64,000 bases of DNA from Candidatus Peregrinibacteria bacterium GW2011_GWC2_39_14 (GCA_000993595.1 LBWJ01000006.1:1-64000); one strand, 5' to 3'; positions 25,878 through 35,288 are shown, counted from the first letter of the stretch. Notes: generated from the sequence alone by a model not told the origin. A program made the numbers and translations.

Positions 25878-26330
25878 TCAATTTTTCAAGCTGGCCATGA
25901 AGATTGCGCTTTTAGCGTATGATTCTCCATTTTTGATTCTTTTAAGCGCTTGTTTTTCCTTATTTACAGTCAATATCCCGTTTATAATCGGAATTTCGTA
26001 TTTTAAAGATATGTCCATGAGTCCGCGATAAGATTCTTTGCTGACATTATAATAATGATCGGTTTTACCTTTAATTACTGCGCCAATTGCTATTATTGAG
26101 TCGAATTTTTTTGATTTTGCCATTTGTAGTGCTGCGAACGGAATTTCAAGTGCTCCGGGAACACGAATGAGTTTAATGTTTGTTTTTTTTATGCCATTTT
26201 CCGTAAGTGTTTCGAGGATTTTGACGTAAAGTTTTAATCCAATATGCTCATTGAAATATGGCATAATAATGCCTATTTTGAGGTTTTTGTTAGTTTCATT
26301 TATCGGTATTTTTGGTTCAAATTTTGACAT
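25878..26330 (-). CDS. ribH: 6,7-dimethyl-8-ribityllumazine synthase
   Basis: The start is set at the methionine of MSKFEPKIP (26330), giving 150 residues; an upstream ATG at 26375 would add 15 residues inside ribE. The family phrase IAIGAVIKGKTDHYYNV contains the conserved catalytic histidine, and VPGALEIPFA is typical. The enzyme makes lumazine, the substrate of the riboflavin synthase encoded just upstream with a 14-base overlap. Confidence 0.93.
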   Translation of the reverse strand: MSKFEPKIPINETNKNLKIGIIMPYFNEHIGLKLYVKILETLTENGIKKTNIKLIRVPGALEIPFAALQMAKSKKFDSIIAIGAVIKGKTDHYYNVSKESYRGLMDISLKYEIPIINGILTVNKEKQALKRIKNGESYAKSAIFMASLKN

Positions 26331-26910
26331 TTTGTTTAAAATTTTCCATATATCTGGCGAATACATCAACTTCAATATTTAATTCGTCTTTTTCTTTTAT
26401 GGATCCAAGCGTTGTGCGCTTTAAGGTAAACGGGATTAGTGACACTTCAAATGTTTTTTCGTTTACATCTGACACGGTTAAGCTTACTCCATTTATTGTT
26501 ATGCTGCTTTTTAATGCGATAAATTTTTTAAGTTGTTTTGGTGTTTCGATTTCAAAAATTGAATAATCTTTATATTTTTTAAGTTTTTTTAATTTTGCAG
26601 TTGTATCAACGTGTCCAAGAACAAAATGTCCACTAATGTCATCTCCAAGCCTTAAAGACGGTTCAAGATTTACTTTCGAATTGGTTTTTAATGATTTTAA
26701 ATTCGTTTTATCAAGAGTTTCCGGCATAACTTCAAATTCGAAATATTTTGGATTTTTGTTGATAATCGTTGTGCATACGCCGCTTATTGCAATCGAAGAT
26801 CCAATTTGAAGTTTATTTTGGAGTTTTGATGCGATTTTAAATAAACGGTTTTTGCCGACTTTTTTTGCGTCCAAAACTGTGCCGATTTCTTTGATTATTC
26901 CTGTAAACAT
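26317..26910 (-). CDS. ribE: Riboflavin synthase, alpha-subunit type
   Basis: The start at 26910 (MFTGIIKEIG) is the invariant beginning of this family; an in-frame ATG six codons upstream is less likely. The 197-residue protein consists of two lumazine-binding barrels, the first with SGVCTTII and the second with INGVSLTV. It converts two lumazines to riboflavin. ribBA and ribD, which supply the earlier steps, are 36 kb away at 62146-64000. No FMN riboswitch is visible upstream. Confidence 0.95.
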   Translation of the reverse strand: MFTGIIKEIGTVLDAKKVGKNRLFKIASKLQNKLQIGSSIAISGVCTTIINKNPKYFEFEVMPETLDKTNLKSLKTNSKVNLEPSLRLGDDISGHFVLGHVDTTAKLKKLKKYKDYSIFEIETPKQLKKFIALKSSITINGVSLTVSDVNEKTFEVSLIPFTLKRTTLGSIKEKDELNIEVDVFARYMENFKQNVKI

Positions 26911-27019
26911 GCGCTTATAGCCTATCATATTTCGGAGTTTATGAAAAATTTAAGTTTGGTTTAGAGGAATTTAATGTCGATGCGCTAGAGTGGGCTTAAT
27001 ATTCTTTAACCCAATTTCT

Positions 27020-27403
27020 ATGCGTAGCATGAATAAGGTTATGCTGATCGGAAGATTGGCCGCTGATCCTGAGCAGCGTACAACAACTACAGGAAAATCC
27101 GTATCATTTTTCCCTATCGCAATAAATCGCGATTGGAAAAGCTCGGATGGACAAAAATCTCACACAACCGATTATCAAAGAATCGTTGCGTGGCAGGGAA
27201 TGGCCGATACCTGTGTAAAGATTTTGAAGAAGGGGATGGGGGTGTATCTTGAGGGTCGCTTGATGAATCGAGCGTTTGACGATCACCATGGAGAGAAGAA
27301 GTATATGACCGAAATCGTTCTTGATAGTTTGAATGTTCTTGATTGGCTTAAATCAAAGGACGGCAAGGTCGAAGACGTTGTATTGAAGGAAGTTGAGGAG
27401 TAG
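27020..27403 (+). CDS. ssb: Single-stranded DNA-binding protein
   Basis: The start at ATG 27020 (MRSMNKVMLIGRL) gives 127 residues; ATG 27029 is equally plausible. The OB fold is complete: GRLAADPEQRTTTTGKSV, then YQRIVAW and YLEGRL. The usual Gly/Pro-rich linker and DDIPF-type tip are missing, and the chain ends in EVEE. The acidic tip normally recruits partner proteins. A TTG 30 bases upstream is unlikely as a start. Confidence 0.93.
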   Translation: MRSMNKVMLIGRLAADPEQRTTTTGKSVSFFPIAINRDWKSSDGQKSHTTDYQRIVAWQGMADTCVKILKKGMGVYLEGRLMNRAFDDHHGEKKYMTEIVLDSLNVLDWLKSKDGKVEDVVLKEVEE

Positions 27404-27412
27404 TATTGTGGC

Positions 27413-28342
27413 ATGCAGATCAGCGTTATTATACCAACCTTTAATCGCCCCGACATTTTACGTGAATGTTTGGAGCGCCTTATCAATCAGAATTTCGTTA
27501 AATCTGAATATGAGATAATTGTGATTAATGACGGTGGCTCAGCTGACGCAAGAGATGTCGTTGATGAAGTGGCCAAAGACGCACTTGTTCAAATAAAATA
27601 TTTTTATCAAAAAAATCTTGGACAAGGCGTAGCGCGTAATAAAGGGCTTGATAACGCTGAAGGTGATATCGTTTTGCTTATTAATGACGATATTTTACCT
27701 ACTTCCAATCTTTTGTCCGAGCACATGAAGTTTCATCGCCAGTATATTAAAGAAAATGAAGCTGTGCTTGGACTTATCTTGATGGATCCGCGAATTGAAA
27801 GAACGCCTTATGTTGAATTTATGAACAATGGGTCTCTTATTTTTGGAAAATTTGGCGGACATTTGACGGCTTATGAAAAGCTTTCCGGTAAAAAAACAGC
27901 TGATTTTAATTTCTTTTATGCGAATTTGTCTTTTAAGAGATCGTTTTTGAAAGATATGCGTTTTGATGAGAGTTTTCAGGAGTATGGCTGGGAGGATATT
28001 GAATTCGGCTATCGCCTTACAAAAGAGAAAAAACTTGTTATTTATTACAATCCAAAGGCCTTGGCTTATCATTTTCATCCACTTGAAGAGAGTTCACTTG
28101 AGTCGCGAATGAAATTAATTGGGTCATCGCTCCATATACTTCATAAAAAATATCCGGAATTAAATAAATATCCCAATTTTGTTAAAAGAACGATTTTTGG
28201 ATGTATAAGTTTAAAACCGGTTATTGCGATTTTTGATTTTTTGCGTAAAAAGGGTGGAAGAAGTTGGCATTATTTTTATTATTACGCACTTTCCAAGAAA
28301 TATTTTCTTCAAGGTTTGCGTTCAAATAAAGGCAAGGTATAA
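27413..28342 (+). CDS. Family 2 glycosyltransferase
   Basis: The 309-residue GT-A enzyme begins with ISVIIPTFNRP and has the acidic sugar-nucleotide site INDD near 85 and the GWEDIEFGYRL acceptor-region motif near 195. There is no membrane segment apart from a C-terminal hydrophobic patch. It probably transfers a sugar to a surface glycan; the acceptor is unknown. It lies 9 bases after ssb. Confidence 0.92.
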   Translation: MQISVIIPTFNRPDILRECLERLINQNFVKSEYEIIVINDGGSADARDVVDEVAKDALVQIKYFYQKNLGQGVARNKGLDNAEGDIVLLINDDILPTSNLLSEHMKFHRQYIKENEAVLGLILMDPRIERTPYVEFMNNGSLIFGKFGGHLTAYEKLSGKKTADFNFFYANLSFKRSFLKDMRFDESFQEYGWEDIEFGYRLTKEKKLVIYYNPKALAYHFHPLEESSLESRMKLIGSSLHILHKKYPELNKYPNFVKRTIFGCISLKPVIAIFDFLRKKGGRSWHYFYYYALSKKYFLQGLRSNKGKV

Positions 28343-28343
28343 T
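28316..28343 (+). promoter_or_regulatory. Promoter of the FmdB-like gene, placed for a leaderless transcript
   Basis: TTGCGT (28316-28321), a 16-base spacer and TATAAT (28338-28343). The start codon at 28350 is only 6 bases after the -10 box, so transcription would begin at or beside the ATG. Confidence 0.6.
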
Positions 28344-28349
28344 AGAAAT

Positions 28350-28562
28350 ATGCCAATTTTTGAATTTCAATGTCAGAAGTGTTTAACGGTTTTTGAAGAA
28401 CTTGTTCTGTCTGGCAGAAAGCCTGATTTGGCTTGTACTAAATGTAAATCAAAGGATATTAAAAGACTCATGTCGGCAGCGTACTTTAATACAACTCGTA
28501 ATTGTGGAAAATCGGAAGAGTGTGAAAATTGTCCGGTAAAGCGTTATAATAAGTGTAAATAA
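28350..28562 (+). CDS. FmdB-family zinc ribbon protein
   Basis: A 70-residue protein beginning MPIFEFQCQKC, with C-x2-C (QCQKC) and CTKCKSKDIKRL pairs forming the FmdB/CxxC zinc ribbon. A second cysteine cluster at the C-terminus (CGKSEECENCPVKRYNKC) may bind another metal. Family members are often called putative regulatory proteins, but the function is unknown. Confidence 0.88.
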   Translation: MPIFEFQCQKCLTVFEELVLSGRKPDLACTKCKSKDIKRLMSAAYFNTTRNCGKSEECENCPVKRYNKCK

Positions 28563-28588
28563 AAAAATTAAATAACAAAATTAAAAAT

Positions 28589-30085
28589 ATGAACCCCTCA
28601 AATATGAAAAAATATGTTTCTATTTTTCTTGCTTTTTCGATGATTTTCGCGCTTTCCGGATGTCGCGCAAAAGAAGGTCAACAGGCCTATGTTCCGCCTA
28701 AGAAGGTTGTTTTGACGTATTATAAAATGAACGATTCCATTGATGTTATGAAGCCATTTTTTGATGAATTTAAAGCGCTTCCGGGTAATCAATTGGTTGA
28801 AATAAATTATGTTCAATTTACCGATCTTAAGAAATATGAGGATCGAATATTAAATGAACTTGCCGAGGGCGGTGGCCCCGATATTTTTTCTATGCCAAAT
28901 ACATGGATCACAAAACATCAAAAGAAAATAAATCCGATGTCTCCTACAATAATGACGATAGAAACTTTTAAAAATACATTTGTTTACGTTGCGGAAAAGG
29001 ATTTGATTAGGCCTTTTACGGATGCTGCCGGCGTGAAAACTTTACAGATTTACGGTTTGCCGATGTTTGTTGATTCATTGGCGGTTTATTATAATAAGGC
29101 TCATTTTTTGGATAAAATTCCTGAAAGAGGGAAACCGGCCGTCACTTGGAGTGGTCTTTTGCAGGACGTTGCAAAGCTTACAAAATCCAATAATAGCGCT
29201 GAAAGATTTGAGGTTTCCGGAGCCGCTCTTGGGCGTGCTGATAATATAAATAATGCGATTGAAATTCTGTATGCATTGATGTTGCAATATGAAACTAAAT
29301 TTTATAACGAAAATTATACGGCTTCCACGATTGCTACACAGCAAGGTATGGACGCTGATAACAATCCAAAAGCCCCCGGGCTTAGCGCTTTAAATCTTTA
29401 TGTTTCTTTTGCGGATTCTACAAAAGCAAATTATTCATGGAATCAATATATCGCTCAATCCGTTGGTTTCGATAAGGAAATTGATGCTTTTGCGAGAGGT
29501 AAAGTTTCAATGATATTTGGTTTTTCCGATTATTATCAGAAAATATCTGATAAGATTAAGGAATTAAAAGGTAAGAATCAGCTTGTTATGGATCCCGCCT
29601 TTGTTCAAATTGGACAATTGCCACAAGTTGAAGACCCGGCTTTGAGTACAAAAAAACCTACAACTCTTGCTTCTTATTATGCTGAAACCGTTTCCAGGAA
29701 TTCAAAATATCCAAAGGAGTCATGGAATCTTATTCAATTTTTGATAACGAAAAAGAATCTTCAAGCTTATAATTCAAAGACTCATAAACCTACAAGTCGC
29801 TTAGACCTTATTCCGGAGCAAAAAGCTGATGCCGTTTATGCTGCTTTTGCATATCAAACCGGAGTTGCTGATAGCGTTTTAGTGCTTGATTACGATTATT
29901 ATAAGAACGCTATTGCATCTTCAATCCAAGCCGTAGTAGGTGGCGCTAGGCTTGATATTTCATTAAAATCAGCTGAGGCTGCTATAACATCAATTTTGCC
30001 GGAAAAAGGTTTAACGCCTCCAGGTCCGTATGTATTGAAAAACCAACCTAATCAACAAAAGCCCGCTATAACTCCTGCGAAGTAG
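28589..30085 (+). CDS. Extracellular solute-binding lipoprotein, family 1 (sugar type)
   Basis: The 498-residue protein has a lipoprotein signal ending in the lipobox LSGC (Cys25). ATG 28604 is an alternative start that would leave a standard 20-residue signal. The mature part has the SBP family 1 pattern, with ADGGGPDIF-like AEGGGPDIFSMP near 90, GLPMFVDSLAVYYNK near 154 and ESWNLIQFL. Ligand is probably a sugar or oligosaccharide. No permease gene is adjacent. The last 20 bases overlap convergent fmt. Confidence 0.92.
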   Translation: MNPSNMKKYVSIFLAFSMIFALSGCRAKEGQQAYVPPKKVVLTYYKMNDSIDVMKPFFDEFKALPGNQLVEINYVQFTDLKKYEDRILNELAEGGGPDIFSMPNTWITKHQKKINPMSPTIMTIETFKNTFVYVAEKDLIRPFTDAAGVKTLQIYGLPMFVDSLAVYYNKAHFLDKIPERGKPAVTWSGLLQDVAKLTKSNNSAERFEVSGAALGRADNINNAIEILYALMLQYETKFYNENYTASTIATQQGMDADNNPKAPGLSALNLYVSFADSTKANYSWNQYIAQSVGFDKEIDAFARGKVSMIFGFSDYYQKISDKIKELKGKNQLVMDPAFVQIGQLPQVEDPALSTKKPTTLASYYAETVSRNSKYPKESWNLIQFLITKKNLQAYNSKTHKPTSRLDLIPEQKADAVYAAFAYQTGVADSVLVLDYDYYKNAIASSIQAVVGGARLDISLKSAEAAITSILPEKGLTPPGPYVLKNQPNQQKPAITPAK

Positions 30086-31010
30086 TTAGTAATTTTCGTT
30101 GGCCATTTATAAAATCCTTAATAGGCATCTCATTTTTGCCTTCCATTTGTATTGTTTTTGGGATGATTAATCCTTTTTTTGTGCCAATCCCTATCGTGTT
30201 TTTATCAATAAAAATTATTTTTCCGGGAGGTGTTTTTTCTTTATCTTCTGCGGTTTCTGCGTCTTTTATTTTTAACGCTTTTCCATTAAATTGTGTCCAG
30301 CATTCAGGCCATCCATAAAAAGCCCTTATTTTTCTTAAAATTTCTTCTGCAGTCATTTGTTTGAAATTTATTTTTCCGCTTTCTTTTGCTATTTTTCCAC
30401 AATACGATGCGAGTGTACTATTTTGAGGAATTTTTTTTAATATCCCGTCGGCTATATCGAGCAGTGAAGGTGGAAGCATTTGCGATGCTAGAATTGCCAA
30501 TTTTTTATTTAAAGTTTCGACGTTGTCCTTTTCTTCAATTGGTATTCTTTTAATTATATAGATGTCACCTTCGTCTAATTTATCATTCATCTCCATTATT
30601 GTGACGCCTGTTTCTTCGTCTCCACTTAGAATTACTTCTTGAATAGGGGATGCACCGCGATATTTCGGCAATAATGAGGCGTGTATGTTGATTGGAGCTA
30701 TTTTTGCGAGACTTAGTATGGATTGTGGCATTATTTGTCCATATGCAGCTGTAATTATAAAATCGGGGTTTAGGCCTTCTATTATTTTTTCAAAATCTTT
30801 ATTATTTTTTATTTTTTCAGGAGCTAATACGGGATAACGGCTTTCGAAGAATGCCTTTATTGGAGTTGGAGCCGTTTTTTGTCCGCGTCCTACCGGCTTA
30901 TCCGGTTGAGTGACGATTGCCGTTATTTCAAAGTCGGAATTTTTACCAAGTTCGTTTATAATTGGTATTCCAAATTCCGAGCTTCCGAAAAATATAATTT
31001 TGTATGCCAT
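30066..31010 (-). CDS. fmt: Methionyl-tRNA formyltransferase
   Basis: The 314-residue enzyme formylates initiator Met-tRNA using 10-formyl-THF. Motifs: FFGSSEFGIP at the N-terminus, the catalytic NIHASLLPKYRGASPIQ segment near 110, and the C-terminal binding domain (FYGWPECWTQFNGKALKI). No def gene is adjacent. The folate enzymes at 1944-3763 supply its cofactor. Confidence 0.97.
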   Translation of the reverse strand: MAYKIIFFGSSEFGIPIINELGKNSDFEITAIVTQPDKPVGRGQKTAPTPIKAFFESRYPVLAPEKIKNNKDFEKIIEGLNPDFIITAAYGQIMPQSILSLAKIAPINIHASLLPKYRGASPIQEVILSGDEETGVTIMEMNDKLDEGDIYIIKRIPIEEKDNVETLNKKLAILASQMLPPSLLDIADGILKKIPQNSTLASYCGKIAKESGKINFKQMTAEEILRKIRAFYGWPECWTQFNGKALKIKDAETAEDKEKTPPGKIIFIDKNTIGIGTKKGLIIPKTIQMEGKNEMPIKDFINGQRKLLTTSQEL

Positions 31011-31029
31011 GGCCTAATAATACTACACC

Positions 31030-31058
31030 TTGCTTTTATTTTTAAATCTTTCTATAAT
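31030..31058 (+). promoter_or_regulatory. Promoter of the DHH phosphoesterase gene
   Basis: TTGCTT (31030-31035), a 17-base spacer and TATAAT (31053-31058), 20 bases before ATG 31079. Confidence 0.75.
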
Positions 31059-31078
31059 TCACCCCTTAACTTAGGAAT

Positions 31079-32080
31079 ATGGACGAATTTGCGAGAGCAA
31101 AGACATTAATAGATAAAGCTGAGAATATCCTTATAATGGCTCATAAAAGGCCGGATGGAGATACGCTCGGTTGTGCATGTGCTTTTTCACTTATGTTTAC
31201 AGCTATGGAGAAGGCATGCACTTTAGTTTGTATTGATGCTCCTTCTGATAGATTTGGTTTTTTACCTGAAGTTAAAAAATTTACAAAAGAATTTAATCCA
31301 TCGGTCTACGATCTTGTGATTTTGCCTGATATTGCTGACAAAAAGATGCTCTCTTATGATTTACCCGATGGTGTTCCCGTGATTTTGATAGATCATCATG
31401 CTTCAAACAATGGCATTCTCGAGGCAATTAATGTTATTGATGAAAAGGCCGCATCCGCAAGCGTTATCGTTTATAAGCTTTTTCAATTTATGGGAGTTAA
31501 AATTACGTCTCATATTGCGACTTGTTTACTTACCGGGATTTATAATGATACCGGTAGTTTTATGCATTCAAATACGTCGAATGAAGTTTTTAAAATTTCT
31601 TCAGAGCTTACTTTTGCCGGTGCAAAAATGCAGGTCATAATTAAAAATATGTTTAGGAATGTTCCTATTTCCACTTTGAAATTATGGGGTAAGGCTCTTG
31701 AAGCTCTACGGGTAAATAAGGATAATGTTGCGATTTCAGTTCTTACGAAGAAGGATTTTGAAGATTGTGACGCTTTACCTTCTGAGTCAGGAGGCATTAT
31801 TGAAAAAATGAGTTCAATTCCCGGTATTAAATTTGCTATTTTACTTCATGAAACCGCGACGACCGTTAAAGGATCTATGAGGACTGTGCGTGATGATGTG
31901 GACCTGGTTAAGGTTGCTGAGCTTTTTGGTGGAGGTGGTCATAAGAAGGCTGCAGGTTTTACTTTGCCTGGAAGGATCGAGAGGGAAGTTAGATGGAAAG
32001 TTGTTCCGGAATCCGGTTTTGATAAATTAAATGATGTTTCTCCTATAAACGGTCTTTTCATTGACGGAAATCTGGGATAA
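31079..32080 (+). CDS. DHH/DHHA1 phosphoesterase (NrnA-like)
   Basis: The 333-residue protein has HKRPDGDTLG at 22-31, the name-giving DHH at 105-107 (ILIDHHASN), and the C-terminal GGGGHKKAAG of the DHHA1 domain near 285. This is the layout of NrnA, which degrades nano-RNA and pAp, and of cyclic dinucleotide phosphodiesterases lacking a sensory part. Substrate cannot be decided from sequence. Two membrane-protein genes follow in the same direction. Confidence 0.9.
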   Translation: MDEFARAKTLIDKAENILIMAHKRPDGDTLGCACAFSLMFTAMEKACTLVCIDAPSDRFGFLPEVKKFTKEFNPSVYDLVILPDIADKKMLSYDLPDGVPVILIDHHASNNGILEAINVIDEKAASASVIVYKLFQFMGVKITSHIATCLLTGIYNDTGSFMHSNTSNEVFKISSELTFAGAKMQVIIKNMFRNVPISTLKLWGKALEALRVNKDNVAISVLTKKDFEDCDALPSESGGIIEKMSSIPGIKFAILLHETATTVKGSMRTVRDDVDLVKVAELFGGGGHKKAAGFTLPGRIEREVRWKVVPESGFDKLNDVSPINGLFIDGNLG

Positions 32081-32089
32081 TATTGATGC

Positions 32090-33040
32090 ATGTTTAGGAA
32101 ATTTTTAGCATTTGTTCTGGTTTTGGCTTTTCTTGCATTTTCTGTTCCCACAACGATATTTTTTGGTTTTTATAAGACCGTTTTTAATTACGATTTTTAC
32201 GAAGGGCCTTTGCTCAATAATGTTTATGATTATGGTGTTCCTTCAATGATCGATGAAATCATTGAGCAAGATAAAGATGTTCTTGGAAAATATTTTACTC
32301 GCGATGAATTGTTTGAACTTTTTAAAAAAGACGTTCCTGTCACGGTTTTTCAAGCTATCGTTAGAAGTTTTACTTCTCAAGTTGATGGTATTTTGAGGGG
32401 CAACGGTAAGACGAAGATAATAATACGATTTGATTCTTTAAAACCAAATTTTGATGCTCTTATAGTCAATTTTACAGATGAACTGTTTGATGAAAAAATA
32501 CCAAAGTGTGAATCTGGTCAGAAAATAATTTTTAAAGATTTGCCTTCGTGCGTGAAGCCGGGTACTGATTTTTATAGAAAAGGGTTTGTAACTCAAATGC
32601 AGCAAAATTTTGACGAAGTTTTTAAAAGCAAAGCGGGGTCAATTGAGATTGATGCCACTCCTGTGCTTCAGAACTTTCAAGTGATACAAAGTTTTTCAGT
32701 TTTGGCTCAGGCGTTTTTTATGTTTCTTGCTATATTATGCCTTCTTATACTTCTTGTTTTGTGGAGGCCATTTTCCAGGGGTTTTAGGTGGCTTGGGGTT
32801 GTATTTGTTATTATATCTTTCAATGCACTTGTGTTCTATAAAACAATATCTATCCTTTCACTTTATATAGATGTTAAAAAGATGGGATTTCCTGAAAAAT
32901 ACGCTCCTGAGGTTAGAAATATAATAGATTTTACAGTTAATTCATTTAAAAATCAGATGTTGTATGCCCTTGGATTTGCTTTGTTTCTTGGCTTGGTATT
33001 ATATTTGGTTGGGTATATTAAAGGCAGAAATAATCAATAA
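32090..33040 (+). CDS. Hypothetical multi-pass membrane protein (316 aa)
   Basis: Not recognised. An N-terminal membrane segment at about 5-28 is followed by an extracytoplasmic region of about 170 residues with two cysteines (KCESGQ and PSCVKPG) that could form a disulfide. Three further membrane segments lie at about 203-223, 232-255 and 287-309. It starts 9 bases after the DHH gene, so it is probably co-transcribed. Confidence 0.75.
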   Translation: MFRKFLAFVLVLAFLAFSVPTTIFFGFYKTVFNYDFYEGPLLNNVYDYGVPSMIDEIIEQDKDVLGKYFTRDELFELFKKDVPVTVFQAIVRSFTSQVDGILRGNGKTKIIIRFDSLKPNFDALIVNFTDELFDEKIPKCESGQKIIFKDLPSCVKPGTDFYRKGFVTQMQQNFDEVFKSKAGSIEIDATPVLQNFQVIQSFSVLAQAFFMFLAILCLLILLVLWRPFSRGFRWLGVVFVIISFNALVFYKTISILSLYIDVKKMGFPEKYAPEVRNIIDFTVNSFKNQMLYALGFALFLGLVLYLVGYIKGRNNQ

Positions 33041-33069
33041 TCAATTATCAATAATTAATATTTTGAGGT

Positions 33070-33441
33070 ATGTCACATATAAAATATTTAACAACGATAG
33101 GTATTGCCGGAATCATAGCTTGGCTTGGGTTTTTTATAACACTTACAAAGCTTAACCCTTTTGAATCAACCGGCATGGCTATGACTTTCTTTTTTCTTAC
33201 CCTTTTTATTGCTTTAATGTGTACTTTTACTATTCTTGGATTTTATTTTCGAGTTTGGATATATAGAAATGAAATTTATTACAAGCATATAAATATTTCG
33301 CTAAGACAGGGGGTAATGCTTAGTTTGATAGCTATAATAAGTTTAGCCCTTCAATTGCTTGGCGTTTTAAATTGGCTTAGTGGGCTTTTGCTTGTTATTG
33401 TTATGCTTTTAATAGAGGCTTACATTTCTTTGAAGTCGTAA
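33070..33441 (+). CDS. Hypothetical small membrane protein (123 aa)
   Basis: Not recognised. It has four hydrophobic stretches at about 6-25, 36-62, 78-98 and 100-118 and short loops. Its last 22 bases overlap the 3' end of convergent lepB. It follows the previous membrane protein after 29 bases, so it is likely part of the same transcript. Confidence 0.7.
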   Translation: MSHIKYLTTIGIAGIIAWLGFFITLTKLNPFESTGMAMTFFFLTLFIALMCTFTILGFYFRVWIYRNEIYYKHINISLRQGVMLSLIAIISLALQLLGVLNWLSGLLLVIVMLLIEAYISLKS

Positions 33442-34064
33442 TTTCCAATTCGAGGTACTATTTGCATTTTGTTGATTGGCCAAAGCGCTACCCATGCTCT
33501 TCCTTGAATATTTTCTTCCGGTACAAACGCATTATTCGGGTTGCTGCAGCCGTTTGATGATGGATCTTTAAAGCACGTTCTTCCGTCTGTACTCATTAGC
33601 CTGTTATCACCGATTAAGAAATATGAATTTTCAGGTACTTTGAATTCTGTCCTTTTTATTCCAAAGGTTGTTGTGTTTCCACGATTCTCTCGGCTTAAAT
33701 ATGGTTCAACGAATTTATATTCTTTTCCGTTTTCTTTAAGAAAAATTTCGCCGTTTTTTACCAATATTGTATCGTTTGGCATGCCTATTACACGTTTAAT
33801 ATAATACTCTTCTTCGTGCGGTGGATGAAAAACTACAACATCTCCACGATTAATTTTTCCAAGTTTATTTATTATTATATATTCACCGTAGCCGGAATTA
33901 CATTTTCCATCAATATAGTTAAACGTGTTACACATTGATGGTCCGTATATCTCAAATGGTGATATGACATATGTCTTTATCAAAAAGAAAATACCGAATA
34001 TTACGATGGCATCTATGGCTATTTCCAGCAAAAATATAAGAGCGATTTTTAATTTTTTATTCAT
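33420..34064 (-). CDS. lepB: Signal peptidase I
   Basis: The 214-residue S26 protease has one N-terminal membrane segment at about 8-30. The catalytic serine is Ser43 in GPSMCNTF and the general-base lysine is Lys90 in YYIKRVIG. The GDNRLMSTDGR box is present. It removes signal peptides from exported proteins, for which SecG and several clients are in the window. A short cysteine-bearing insert (IDGKCNSGYG) follows the serine motif. Confidence 0.96.
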   Translation of the reverse strand: MNKKLKIALIFLLEIAIDAIVIFGIFFLIKTYVISPFEIYGPSMCNTFNYIDGKCNSGYGEYIIINKLGKINRGDVVVFHPPHEEEYYIKRVIGMPNDTILVKNGEIFLKENGKEYKFVEPYLSRENRGNTTTFGIKRTEFKVPENSYFLIGDNRLMSTDGRTCFKDPSSNGCSNPNNAFVPEENIQGRAWVALWPINKMQIVPRIGNYDFKEM

Positions 34065-34143
34065 ACTTTAGACTTTACATTTGGGGGGCATTATTTACAA
34101 GTTGATATGTTTATAGTACTCTTATTGTGTAATTTTTATTGAT

Positions 34144-34719
34144 ATGAAGCTTGCAAATTTTTTCTTTGGTGAGTATTTGGAAAAAGGTGAGAAAATCCAT
34201 TCGGTTGCGCATGTTAGTATAATTACTATTTGGAGAGTTATGATTCGCGTTACTTTTCTTGGTTTTGTTTTGCCCGGTTTATTTTTTATATTTTTTCCAA
34301 TGCTCCTTGTTCCGGTTTTGATATGGATGTTTATTGGGCTTATTAAGATTTGTTATGAACTTTACGGTTGGTATTATGATGTGTTTTTGATTACAAATAC
34401 GAGCGTTATTTCAATTAAATCAGATACGATTTTTGATGTGACTACTAATAGAGTTGAATATCATATGATTGAAGGTGTGAGTTATGCTATTAAGGGTTTT
34501 TGGCAAACGATTTTGAACTATGGCGACATAAGGGTTGAAAAGATAGGCGCGGGTACGCCAATTACACTTAAAGATTGTAGCAACCCGGCGCGCATTGAAA
34601 GGGTCATTTTGAAGCATCAGGAGGAGTATATGGAACATAGAAATTTTCAAGATCATAAATCTCTCAAGGACCTTTTGGCAAACATGCTGATTAATCAGTC
34701 AAAAACCCAAGGTAAATAA
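34144..34719 (+). CDS. Membrane protein with bacterial PH (YdbT-like) domain
   Basis: The 191-residue protein has two close membrane segments at about 38-58 and 60-82. A bacterial PH domain follows, with LITNTSVISIK near 100 and GFWQTILNYGDIRVEKIG near 140, a pattern typical of the YdbS/YdbT family. A charged C-terminal tail ends the chain. The function is unknown. It ends 2 bases before the next gene. Confidence 0.82.
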   Translation: MKLANFFFGEYLEKGEKIHSVAHVSIITIWRVMIRVTFLGFVLPGLFFIFFPMLLVPVLIWMFIGLIKICYELYGWYYDVFLITNTSVISIKSDTIFDVTTNRVEYHMIEGVSYAIKGFWQTILNYGDIRVEKIGAGTPITLKDCSNPARIERVILKHQEEYMEHRNFQDHKSLKDLLANMLINQSKTQGK

Positions 34720-34721
34720 TT

Positions 34722-35288
34722 ATGAAACACCTTATTGTTGGCGTTTCCGGCAAGATCGGATCCGGGAAAACGACTTTTTGTAATATGTGTGAGAAATTTG
34801 GCGCTATGCATATAAATTCAGATAAGATTGTGCATAAAATGTATGAATCACATGGGAAGGGTGCAAAATTAGTTAAGGATATTTTTGGCAGTGAGTATCT
34901 GGATGAAAATGGGACTGTTTTGCGTGCTCGTTTGCGAAAGCATTTCATAGAGAGCAATGAGGAATTTAAGCGTTTTTTAGATAAATTTTATCCAATTTTA
35001 GTTAAAGAAATAGTTGGTAGGATAAAAACGTCGGGATCGCGTGTGATTTTTCTTGAATTTATTGATTTTGATATAAAGATTTTTAAAAAATTGATTGATG
35101 TTTTGGTCCATATTGAATGTGATGAAAAGCTTATATTTAAGCGGTATGGAAAGAAATTTCCTGTTGATTATTTAAAGCAAGTTCTAGCTATTCAAAAGTT
35201 TTCAAAAAGTCCCAACATTGTTATAAAAAATAATTTTACAAAAGCGGATTTGCGAAGTCGAGCCCGTGACTTTATAATGAGCATATGA
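34722..35288 (+). CDS. Divergent dephospho-CoA kinase-like P-loop kinase
   Basis: The 188-residue protein begins like CoaE, with GVSGKIGSGKTTFCNMCEK and an early INSDKIVHKMYE in place of the usual DAD motif. LRARLRKHFIESNEEFKRF is also CoaE-like. The middle lid and C-terminal region are diverged, so a dephospho-CoA kinase or another nucleoside/nucleotide kinase is possible. The stop overlaps the gatB start codon (ATGA), which indicates translational coupling. Confidence 0.7.
   Translation: MKHLIVGVSGKIGSGKTTFCNMCEKFGAMHINSDKIVHKMYESHGKGAKLVKDIFGSEYLDENGTVLRARLRKHFIESNEEFKRFLDKFYPILVKEIVGRIKTSGSRVIFLEFIDFDIKIFKKLIDVLVHIECDEKLIFKRYGKKFPVDYLKQVLAIQKFSKSPNIVIKNNFTKADLRSRARDFIMSI

Noticed and set aside
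26911..27019. FMN riboswitch upstream of ribE
   Set aside because: The gap is about 110 bases and shows none of the conserved FMN aptamer segments; the same is true before ribBA, which overlaps tsf.
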